A stretch of DNA of 5,567 nucleotides, taken from NCBI GenBank assembly GCA_002499325.1, contig DALC01000080.1:8546-14112 (forward strand). Reading direction: 5' to 3'. Both the position numbers and the translations under genes were made by a program. Below, in pieces: positions 1-5,545 of the stretch; the first letter of the stretch is position 1, and each line of letters opens with the position of its first letter. The notes beneath the pieces were generated by a model. It was not told where the DNA came from. It worked only from the letters and a program-made list of their open reading frames with translations, and searched no databases. The DNA is from Euryarchaeota archaeon UBA538. Its GTDB lineage: Archaea; Thermoplasmatota; Poseidoniia; Poseidoniales; Thalassarchaeaceae.

Positions 1-1062
1 GAGCTACGCCATTTAGCTGAAGTGACTGATCAAAGAGTACCTGAGGAGTTGTTGCATGTTGGAGGCGGAGGCGGTTCAAAGGTGGCTGAGTTCAAGAAGA
101 GATCCGGATCATCTACCATGGAAGGAACATTATCCAAGATCAAAGGAGTAGTGAGGATGGAGATTCGTCCCACAGGATTGCTGGATCCAGAGATAGTCAT
201 CAAGCCAACCAAAGGCCAAGTTCAACATCTAATGTCTGAAATAAATTCGAGGATAGAAAAGAATGAGAGAGTGCTAGTCACAGTGATGACAATTAAATTC
301 GCGGAAGAGGTTGCAGAATACCTCGACAGGAATGGGATAAAAGCACACTACCTGCATTCCGAGATAGATACATTAGAGAGAACTGAGATAATCAAAGCAC
401 TCAGGCTGGGGCATATTGATGTTATTGTCGGAATAAATCTACTTCGTGAAGGACTAGATATCCCTGAAGTCTCATTAGTTGCCATATTTGACGCTGATAA
501 ACAGGGTTTCCTGAGGAACGAGAGGTCATTATTACAGACGATTGGTAGAGCATCCAGAAATCAGAATGGAGTAGTAATTCTGTATGCAGATTCTATTTCC
601 CCTTCTATGGAAGCCGCTATGAGTCAGACTATCGCAAGAAGAGGCCGTCAAGATCTTCACAACCAGGAGAATGGAATCGTCCCCCAAACTATCCAGAAAG
701 CCCTCCCGACCATGGGTCAGGAGGTTGGGAGTCTACTTGCTGGAACTGCTGGGAAAGGAGCCAAGGGAGGTAAGAGATTCGTTGGAAAGTTCCAGAGTAA
801 GAAGGGAGTGTCGGGTTTAGCACAGAAATTCTCACTTGGAGCTGGAATGTGGAATACCTCAAGCTCGGTGCTTGAAAACGTAAGTCAGCCTGAGTTTGAG
901 ATAGATACAAACGAGATCCCAGATATTGAAGAGAGGGTTGAGAGTGAGAAGGTTGTCAGTAAACTAGAGAGGGAAATGAGAGCAGCCGCTGAACGGCTTG
1001 ACTTCGAGAAAGCCGCTCAGATACGTGATAGGATCATCCAACTCCGTAACCCATCTAATTGA
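1..1062 (+). CDS. uvrB: UvrABC system protein B (excinuclease subunit), C-terminal part, 5' end outside window
   Basis: UvrB is the DNA-damage-verifying helicase-like subunit of bacterial-type nucleotide excision repair. It is loaded by UvrA and then recruits UvrC. The frame is open from base 1, giving 353 visible residues; a GTG at base 22 is internal, not the start. Visible family motifs are RPTGLLDP (bases 166-189), [14 protein letters not shown], the motif V segment [10 protein letters not shown] (430-459), [10 protein letters not shown], and motif [11 protein letters not shown] (535-561). A Gly/Lys-rich linker of about 75 residues follows (about 715-945). The C-terminal UVR domain (about 949-1047, with [13 protein letters not shown]) is the UvrC-contact coiled coil. 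The N-terminal ATPase half with the Walker A motif lies outside the window. Before RPTGLLDP, where UvrB normally has only a few residues after its SATP motif, there is an extra segment of about 40 residues with a GGGGGS run. Stop TGA at 1060-1062; the next gene begins 24 bases on. Archaeal uvrB is generally viewed as acquired from bacteria. Confidence 0.96.
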   Translation, partial: ELRHLAEVTDQRVPEELLHVGGGGGSKVAEFKKRSGSSTMEGTLSKIKGVVRMEIRPTGLLDPEIVIKPTKGQVQHLMSEINSRIEKNERVLVTVMTIKFAEEVAEYLDRNGIKAHYLHSEIDTLERTEIIKALRLGHIDVIVGINLLREGLDIPEVSLVAIFDADKQGFLRNERSLLQTIGRASRNQNGVVILYADSISPSMEAAMSQTIARRGRQDLHNQENGIVPQTIQKALPTMGQEVGSLLAGTAGKGAKGGKRFVGKFQSKKGVSGLAQKFSLGAGMWNTSSSVLENVSQPEFEIDTNEIPDIEERVESEKVVSKLEREMRAAAERLDFEKAAQIRDRIIQLRNPSN

Positions 1063-1086
1063 AGGCACATTAGTACTGCGGGAACT

Positions 1087-2070
1087 GTGAGCGGTTACTC
1101 GCGTGAAGACTTCAACCACCCTGTCAGGGACTATGATTTCTCTGCGATGGGGGATGTTTCATCCTTGATTGACCAGATGTCCGAGGCAGGAGGATTTACT
1201 GCGACAAAACTCGCTTTTGCTAGGGATATTCTCAGAGATTCAATTTCTAAGGTAGGCCCAGATGGAATCTTAAACTGGATTTCATTTCCAGCCTGCTTGT
1301 GTGCGACTGGTACGCGTGGCTTCTTCCTAGAAGCGCTCAAGAGGCGTTCGTACAATGTCGTAGTGACAACGTGTGGAACCTTAGACCATGACATTGCCAG
1401 GACATTCAGAGATTACTTCCACGGTGATTTCAGTCTTGATGATATAGCTCTTGGAGAACAGGGGCTAAACAGACTGGGGAACGTCGTCGTCCCAAACGAA
1501 TGCTATGGAGAAATTCTTGAGAATATCGTACTTCCTTGGCTTTCTGAGATCGAAGAAGAGCGTGTGTCGTTGAATCCTGAAAACCCATGGTTGGGTTTTG
1601 GTAGTGTAGAGCTATGCTGGGCCCTGGGCGATAGAATTCAAGATGAGTCTTCACTATTGTATTGGATTGCTAAGAATAGAATTCCAGTTGTCATTCCCGG
1701 AATCACAGATGGTTCTATAGGAGCACAAATATTCATGCACAGGCAGAAATCTCCCAATTTTATGATAGATGTCCTTGCTGATGAACAGATACTGTCTGAC
1801 CTAACTTGGACTGCTGAGGAAAGCCATGCCCTAATGGTAGGGGGAGGAATTTCGAAGCATCATGTAATATGGTGGAACCAGTATAGGGGTGGCCTGGACT
1901 CAGCTGTTTCAATTACAACAGCGCCAGAATATGATGGATCACTTTCCGGAGCGAGACTACGAGAGGCTATTTCATGGGGTAAAATACGTCCTGAGGCCTC
2001 CCAAGTGGTCGTTGAGGGCGATGCAAGCGTATTATTGCCACTTCTCGGCGGTGATTTGTTCTCTTCATAG
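1087..2070 (+). CDS. dys: Deoxyhypusine synthase, archaeal type
   Basis: This enzyme transfers an aminobutyl group from spermidine, using NAD, to one lysine of translation factor aIF5A, the first step of hypusine formation. The protein has 327 residues and is colinear with the human enzyme at a constant offset of 30 over human positions 238-329. The active-site lysine is K299 in SWGKI (human K329). K257 and H258 match human K287 and H288, D283 matches D313, E293 matches E323, and W297 matches W327. NAD-site segments VTTCGTLDHD (about 93-102), GNVVVPNECY (131-140) and GITDGS (205-210) are present. Two human spermidine-pocket aspartates are replaced: D243 by A213 and D316 by L286. The start is GTG at 1087. 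The only other candidate between the uvrB stop and this point is a poor ATT, and the ribosome-binding site is weak, which suggests read-through or coupling from uvrB. A homospermidine-synthase-like or agmatine-using activity is possible but less supported. Confidence 0.95.
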   Translation: MSGYSREDFNHPVRDYDFSAMGDVSSLIDQMSEAGGFTATKLAFARDILRDSISKVGPDGILNWISFPACLCATGTRGFFLEALKRRSYNVVVTTCGTLDHDIARTFRDYFHGDFSLDDIALGEQGLNRLGNVVVPNECYGEILENIVLPWLSEIEEERVSLNPENPWLGFGSVELCWALGDRIQDESSLLYWIAKNRIPVVIPGITDGSIGAQIFMHRQKSPNFMIDVLADEQILSDLTWTAEESHALMVGGGISKHHVIWWNQYRGGLDSAVSITTAPEYDGSLSGARLREAISWGKIRPEASQVVVEGDASVLLPLLGGDLFSS

Positions 2071-2123
2071 TACCACAGAAAGTGATGTCTGACGTGAAAA
2101 CGGCTAAGAACGGCCTAGCATGC

Positions 2124-2128
2124 GGTGA
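2124..2128 (+). promoter_or_regulatory. Ribosome-binding site GGTGA deciding the start of the Hc1-like gene
   Basis: GGTGA(T) lies 5 bases before the ATG at 2134 and matches the usual archaeal anti-Shine-Dalgarno core. The in-frame GTG at 2125, which would add three residues, lies inside this motif. The ATG is therefore the better start. The same GGTGA core occurs at a similar spacing before the gene at 4803. Confidence 0.65.
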
Positions 2129-2133
2129 TTGGT

Positions 2134-2310
2134 ATGTCCGTCGAGAAGATGATGCATGATATGATAGAAATGCTAACAGATGCAATGGGTGATGCTGTAA
2201 AGCATGACAAGGGTAACAAGGCAGCTGGCACACGTGTCAGAAAGGCAATGCAGGCAGCAAAGGCTACTGCTCAGGCCATCCGTGTGCAAGTCCAAAACGA
2301 CAAGAACTGA
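2134..2310 (+). CDS. Small histone H1-like (Hc1-family-like) DNA-binding protein
   Basis: A 58-residue protein with a Met-rich, mildly acidic N-terminus (MSVEKMMHDMIEMLTDAM) and a basic helical C-terminal part. The segment DKGNKAAGTRVRKAMQAAKA (residues 25-44) closely resembles the signature of the Hc1 family. These are the chlamydial histone H1-like proteins and their short bacterial relatives, which carry KGNKAA.xRxRK-type sequences. Family members bind DNA without strong sequence preference and condense the nucleoid, so the inferred role is chromatin architecture or global modulation. This protein lacks the long Lys/Ala-rich tail of chlamydial Hc1, as do many short bacterial members. It contains no archaeal histone fold or HU-like signature that I can see. 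It lies 63 bases after the deoxyhypusine synthase stop, with no convincing promoter in the gap, so it may be co-transcribed with that gene. It converges with the next gene across 8 bases. Family assignment is from recalled motif similarity only. Confidence 0.75.
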   Translation: MSVEKMMHDMIEMLTDAMGDAVKHDKGNKAAGTRVRKAMQAAKATAQAIRVQVQNDKN

Positions 2311-2318
2311 ATACAACA

Positions 2319-3005
2319 TCATTCTTTCGCATGGGCGAATATCTCCATTAGAGATACACGCATAGGAACTAGCGGATACCATCCCTCGGAACCGCATTCG
2401 ATTAGTAATTTATGCAATGGCGATAGATCTGGTCTTTCTACCTGAATATTCGGTTCTTGTGAAAGTGGCCCTGGTACAGAGGAAAGGGACTCAACAGTAT
2501 GAGAATAATTCAACGAGTCTGAATACCTCCCCCAGAGCATGCTCATCTCCTTAACAATATATTCGGGGCTCCATGATCTCCTTCCGGATATATTCAGGTT
2601 ACCCGTTATTGAATTGCTACTCTCACTCATAATGATCGTGCATAGTGCGTCACAAACATCTCTAACATTCACCCAATGTCTGGGAAGGATGTTTGATAAT
2701 GTGTCAATATTGATGTTGTCCTCACGTACCATTTCAGCCCAAATATGTAGCTCCTCATCTCCCCAATGGCCAGAGTTTCCCCGAGGGGAGAGAAGATCAT
2801 GAATTATGACCACGAGACCCGGATGACTGATTTTCTGATTTGGGGTTAGAATTACCATATTACCATCACCTTCCTGTCCAAAGTGGATTACATACTCAGC
2901 ATCATCCGGAGAAACGACCAATGTCGCACCGGCTCGTGATAGTCGATCTGCCAGTGATTGGAAAAAGTCATCCTCATCCCCGCCGAGATGGATTTTCTTG
3001 GACAT
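2319..3005 (-). CDS. Extended-SDR / NAD-dependent epimerase-like protein, short and degenerate
   Basis: The 228 residues follow the pattern of extended short-chain dehydrogenases (sugar epimerase/dehydratase type) in compressed form. KIHLGG.....FFQSLADRL (4-22) corresponds to the first beta strand and helix. DAEYVIHFG (35-43) resembles the D-V-V-I-H-L-A strand, and LLSPRG (71-76) sits where NVYGPR normally lies. RHWVNVRDVCDAL (109-121) matches the WVHVDDVA-type segment, TGNLNISGRRSWS (134-146) the YNIGGGxxxS segment, and RPDLSP...GWYPLVP (191-214) the usual C-terminus. Family members are about 300-340 residues. The missing part covers the region of the catalytic YxxxK, and the TGxxGxxG motif is replaced by GGDEDDFF. 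I therefore infer a non-catalytic or strongly altered member rather than a working dehydrogenase. The ATG lies 8 bases after the aminotransferase stop, so the two are almost certainly one operon and translation may be coupled. The substrate is unknown. Confidence 0.72.
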   Translation of the reverse strand: MSKKIHLGGDEDDFFQSLADRLSRAGATLVVSPDDAEYVIHFGQEGDGNMVILTPNQKISHPGLVVIIHDLLSPRGNSGHWGDEELHIWAEMVREDNINIDTLSNILPRHWVNVRDVCDALCTIIMSESSNSITGNLNISGRRSWSPEYIVKEMSMLWGRYSDSLNYSHTVESLSSVPGPLSQEPNIQVERPDLSPLHKLLIECGSEGWYPLVPMRVSLMEIFAHAKE

Positions 3006-3013
3006 CTTACCAC

Positions 3014-4558
3014 TTAAGCTACTGATGTTGCTTTTTGGAGGTTTTTTTCCTCTAAGAAGTGAATTATTGCTTTCTTGACAATCTGTAATATCATATCTAT
3101 TTCTTCTGTAGTGATAGAAAAGTGGGGGGTGAATCTTAGGGCATTAAGACCTCCGTGAATGACTCCAAGTCCATTCTTCCTACACCACATCTCAACTTTG
3201 TCATGTCCGACCACCGGGAAGAAGTCCGGTTCCAATTCAGCGCAAACCAACAGTCCGGTTCCTTGTACAGATAGAATTGCCTCTGGAAACTCACTCATCA
3301 GCATCTCGAGACCCTCTACGAACTCCTTTCCCCGGTGTCGAATATTTTGACGTAGATCGGGTGTTATCCTGTCGAGAACTGCTATTGCCGTTTCTAGAGC
3401 CCGCGGATTTGTAGTCATAGTATTGCCGTATATCCCTGTGACATATAATTCTGCTACATCTGCTGTCATCCCAACAACAGATAGAGGGAACTGTCCGGCA
3501 TTGATTGCCTTGGACCAGGCTTCCATATCGGGAGCCTCAGAGTCTTGGAAGCCTTCGTAGTCAACTATACTGAGACATCCTTGGCCCCTGAGACCCGCTT
3601 GGACTGAATCAATAATCAGCATCGAACCATGTTCCTTAGTCAATTTTCTTGCCTCATCGTAGAAGTCCCTATCGATACATAATCCTGGAGCGCCCTCTCC
3701 TTGAACTGGCTCGATAGCAAGTAGCTCAATGAAAACACCATCTCTGTCTGCCTGAAGAAATGCTTCCCTAAGTGCATGGATATCGTTTGCTGGTATCAGC
3801 GACAAATTATTCCTATTTTGAAAGGTATTCAGATTTCTATCGTATCCATCCTTGCAGGAATGTGAAATCTGCGCAGGCCTGTCTGTTCGTCCGTGGAATG
3901 CCCTTTCTATTGCGATCATCCTCGTGGGCTTCCCTTCGTGCCTGCCTCCCGGTCCTGTCATTTTCAAAGCATTAACATCAGATATCCTCATTCCAACAGT
4001 CATAGATTCCGAACCCGAATTCATACAAATGAATCTATCAAATGGGCATTCCCCTCTAGTGTGTCCAATCTCCTTCTTTAACCTGTCAGCTAGTCTCTTC
4101 TGACTGAATGAAGCGGTCATTACATTTGCCATTACCCAGTTCTTTTGCATGGAAGAAATAACATCGTCTGGGCCATGCCCCATTCCGAGCATCCCATATC
4201 CTCCGTTGTCATGGATTACGGCGCCATGTGATGTGATAATCCAGGGACCTCTGGCTGAAATAGCAACATAGGGGTTTACAGTCGCAGCGGAGTAGAAATT
4301 AACGAAATCTGACTGAAGTTTGGAAATTAGTGAGTCCTCATCCATAGATTTCAGATCCAAACCAGAGTCAGAAGATAGTGTGTCAAAAGATAGTTTGGCT
4401 TCATCAATTGCTACCTTGAGAGAAGGATCAGCATCGATAAAAGACAGGATGACATCATCCGGAAGACCAGTTGTAGAGCAACTACCAGTGTGGTTACGAA
4501 TTGCATGTAGAATATCGAGACTGGCCGACATCGATTGTCCGAGGTACAGGTTGCTCAT
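3014..4558 (-). CDS. Class III (GABA/ornithine-type) PLP-dependent aminotransferase
   Basis: A fold-type I PLP enzyme that moves an amino group between an amine or omega-amino compound and a keto acid; the substrate cannot be named from sequence. From the ATG at 4558 it has 514 residues. Motifs in order are NSGSES (180-185, phosphate-binding turn), AFHGRTDRP (220-228), IEPVQGEG (282-289), IIDSVQAG (315-322, D317 pairing with the pyridine nitrogen) and AWSKAINAGQFPL (347-359), with K350 as the predicted Schiff-base lysine. IYGNTMTTNP and a typical small C-terminal domain follow. Position 318 is Ser where the family usually has Glu (IIDEVQ). The N-terminus carries roughly 90 residues before the core, longer than the usual 400-450 residue enzymes. 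A TTG directly upstream (4561) would add one residue; ATG is preferred, though neither has a clear ribosome-binding site. It is followed after 8 bases by the SDR-like gene, probably as one operon. A GAAAAAAAC tract near the end is a possible frameshift site. Confidence 0.93.
   Translation of the reverse strand: MSNLYLGQSMSASLDILHAIRNHTGSCSTTGLPDDVILSFIDADPSLKVAIDEAKLSFDTLSSDSGLDLKSMDEDSLISKLQSDFVNFYSAATVNPYVAISARGPWIITSHGAVIHDNGGYGMLGMGHGPDDVISSMQKNWVMANVMTASFSQKRLADRLKKEIGHTRGECPFDRFICMNSGSESMTVGMRISDVNALKMTGPGGRHEGKPTRMIAIERAFHGRTDRPAQISHSCKDGYDRNLNTFQNRNNLSLIPANDIHALREAFLQADRDGVFIELLAIEPVQGEGAPGLCIDRDFYDEARKLTKEHGSMLIIDSVQAGLRGQGCLSIVDYEGFQDSEAPDMEAWSKAINAGQFPLSVVGMTADVAELYVTGIYGNTMTTNPRALETAIAVLDRITPDLRQNIRHRGKEFVEGLEMLMSEFPEAILSVQGTGLLVCAELEPDFFPVVGHDKVEMWCRKNGLGVIHGGLNALRFTPHFSITTEEIDMILQIVKKAIIHFLEEKNLQKATSVA
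3041..3047 (-). other. A_AAA_AAC heptamer, candidate -1 frameshift site
   Basis: On the minus strand, codons near the aminotransferase end read GAA AAA AAC, which contains the classical slippery heptamer A_AAA_AAC in the correct phase. After a -1 shift the frame continues with 14 sense codons and no stop, entering the ATG of the SDR-like gene in phase. A 7-base A run is present in total. A weak stem (ACATC at minus positions 3028-3024 with GATGT at 3006-3002) starts 12 bases downstream. Function is unproven. Confidence 0.35.
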
Positions 4559-4623
4559 CAAGGTTCTTGGTAAACGTTCTGAACTGGTTGGGATTATCGT
4601 GGCCTCGACGAGAAACAGAAATT

Positions 4624-4709
4624 CTGATAATCTATCAAAAAATTAAACTCACTTTAAATTTGCAATAGGAAATTTATGTTATTAACAAAATTTTCAATTA
4701 GATTATCAG
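4624..4709. repeat. 11-bp perfect inverted repeat flanking the divergent promoter core
   Basis: CTGATAATCTA at 4624-4634 is the exact reverse complement of TAGATTATCAG at 4699-4709. The arms are 64 bases apart and centred at about 4666. They bracket the AT-rich part of the intergenic region almost symmetrically between the two divergent genes. This is the layout expected for paired operators of a dimeric or looping regulator, but no regulator is encoded in the window. Confidence 0.6.
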
Positions 4710-4793
4710 TCTTAATTATAGTATAGTATAAGTGCTAATCCAGACTCTGGGGATACGAAGAGGAAGCGCGGGGGATGCAACTCAGTTCCAATT

Positions 4794-4798
4794 GGTGA
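4794..4798 (+). promoter_or_regulatory. Ribosome-binding site GGTGA of the PRC-barrel-like gene
   Basis: GGTGA ends 4 bases before the ATG at 4803 and supports that start. The site overlaps the stop of a 7-codon ATG reading frame in the leader (4775-4798). Confidence 0.65.
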
Positions 4799-4802
4799 GA
4801 AA

Positions 4803-5402
4803 ATGAATGATGAATACAGGATACAGGAATTACTTCAGAGAGACGTGTACGTTGGTGACAAGTTCGTAGGCGTGATCACAGGGGAAAGATTTCACCCCCG
4901 GGATGAATGCGTGCAATCATTGAGGCTCCAGGTCGTGCCTGGGATAGCTGAGGAATTCATGAGGAAACCCGCAGAAAGTGCGCCCCTCTCCAAGGAACTA
5001 GTGCATAGTATTAGGCCAGATGGTGCAATTAAACTCTCGAAATCGATGCGGGAGCTTCAGAGGAGGTGGAGGAATACTGTGAGAATCTCTGAAGAGTTAT
5101 TCGCACCTGATGAACTCTTAGACAGGGCCGTACTCGACAATGATGGAATAGACATAGGCAATGTTGTTGGGATGGTCAAGATCAAGAGAACATACAGAGG
5201 GGTGGTTGTTAATCCTCATTTCATGGTCAAAAGGAAACATGGACTTCCTGATACCCTCATAATTCCAGTCGGACAACTAGCTCGAACCACCTCTAGATTA
5301 GATGAAGTCATTCTGAGGTGCACGGTGAAGCGCCTGACGACCCTTCCAAGCTTCTTGAAACTCAACGGGGACGACGCTGAAGAGTTCGATGAGGCTGAGT
5401 AG
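4803..5402 (+). CDS. PRC-barrel-like protein with two tandem half-similar domains
   Basis: The 199-residue protein shows no signal peptide or membrane segment. Residues 7-85 (LLQRDVYVGDKFVGVITG, later VVPGIAEEF and IKLSKSMREL) and residues 105-185 (LLDRAVLDNDGIDIGNVVGM, later VVVNPHFMVKRK and LIIPVGQLAR) follow the same order. In each, a short beta hairpin with a V/I-G-x-V/I turn is followed by a strand, a charged stretch and an I-x-L/I-P/S turn. This is the pattern of PRC-barrel domains, small beta barrels found in the ribosome-maturation protein RimM and, in archaea, in small adaptor proteins including cell-division-associated ones. A basic helix (about 81-95, with RELQRRWRN) links the halves, and the C-terminus is acidic (DDAEEFDEAE). 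Function is unknown; an adaptor or RNA/ribosome-associated role is inference. The ATG has a good ribosome-binding site. The gene is divergent from the aminotransferase and ends 37 bases before a tRNA gene. Confidence 0.72.
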   Translation: MNDEYRIQELLQRDVYVGDKFVGVITGERFHPRDECVQSLRLQVVPGIAEEFMRKPAESAPLSKELVHSIRPDGAIKLSKSMRELQRRWRNTVRISEELFAPDELLDRAVLDNDGIDIGNVVGMVKIKRTYRGVVVNPHFMVKRKHGLPDTLIIPVGQLARTTSRLDEVILRCTVKRLTTLPSFLKLNGDDAEEFDEAE

Positions 5403-5439
5403 GTTTCAAATCAGTATCCCATGTCGGACATTTGCTCAA

Positions 5440-5517
5440 GGGCGTGTAGCTTAGTTTGGCTGGAGCACCCGGCTGATAACCGGGAGGCCACAGGTTCAAA
5501 TCCTGTCATGCCCACCA
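5440..5517 (+). tRNA. tRNA-Ile (anticodon GAT), CCA encoded
   Basis: A complete cloverleaf can be folded by hand. The acceptor GGGCGTG (5440-5446) pairs with CATGCCC (5507-5513) with one G-U pair. The D arm starts GCTTAG at 5449. The anticodon stem CCCGG/CCGGG (5468-5472, 5480-5484) has loop CTGATAA and anticodon GAT at 5475-5477. The variable loop is five bases. The T arm is ACAGG/CCTGT with loop TTCAAAT (5495-5501). The discriminator is A5514 and CCA is encoded at 5515-5517. GAT reads AUC/AUU isoleucine codons. No intron is seen. The short upstream gap leaves little room for a promoter of its own, and no clear TATA box is visible there. Confidence 0.97.
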
Positions 5518-5545
5518 CAACTGTCCTAGATTAAGCGGTAGCGTC

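Larger units (their letters stand above)
4562..4802. promoter_or_regulatory. Divergent AT-rich intergenic region with promoters for both flanking genes
   Basis: No gene fits here; the core (about 4620-4735) is strikingly AT-rich compared with both flanks. For the plus-strand gene, TTATAGTATAGTATAAG (4716-4732) is a good archaeal TATA-like stretch. It would place transcription start near 4745 and give a purine-rich leader of roughly 55-60 bases. For the minus-strand aminotransferase, the TTAAA-CTCAC-TTTAA element (4643-4657) and the neighbouring AAATTT are the best TATA candidates. Three copies of GATTATC (4592-4598, 4626-4632 inverted, 4701-4707) lie around these elements. Exact start points cannot be fixed by eye. 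Confidence 0.6.

Noticed and set aside
22..24. GTG as start of the first gene
   Set aside because: The frame is open to base 1 and the protein is clearly the C-terminal part of a longer UvrB, so this codon is internal.
1131..1394. Minus-strand open frame inside deoxyhypusine synthase
   Set aside because: It is a shadow of a strongly conserved plus-strand gene, with no family resemblance or start signals. The same holds for 1430-1654 and 1967-2233.
2085..2159. A 24-codon frame (starting MSDVKTAKNG) overlapping the Hc1-like start
   Set aside because: It has no ribosome-binding site, overlaps a better-supported gene in another frame and shows no recognisable motif.
3038..3053. GAGG-T7-CCTC hairpin as a transcription terminator
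   Set aside because: The stem is only four pairs and lies inside the aminotransferase coding end, upstream of a co-oriented gene; the T run forms the loop on one strand and is A on the transcribed message.
3772..4103. Several overlapping plus-strand open frames inside the aminotransferase
   Set aside because: They lie opposite conserved catalytic motifs of the real gene and have no recognisable product.
4320..4646. Plus-strand 108-residue open frame reaching into the intergenic region
   Set aside because: It mostly opposes the aminotransferase N-terminus, and its composition gives no sign of a protein family.
4775..4798. A 7-codon leader frame (MQLSSNW) ending inside the ribosome-binding site of the PRC-barrel-like gene
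   Set aside because: It is too short to judge and has no stall-type sequence; chance occurrence is likely, though attenuation cannot be excluded.
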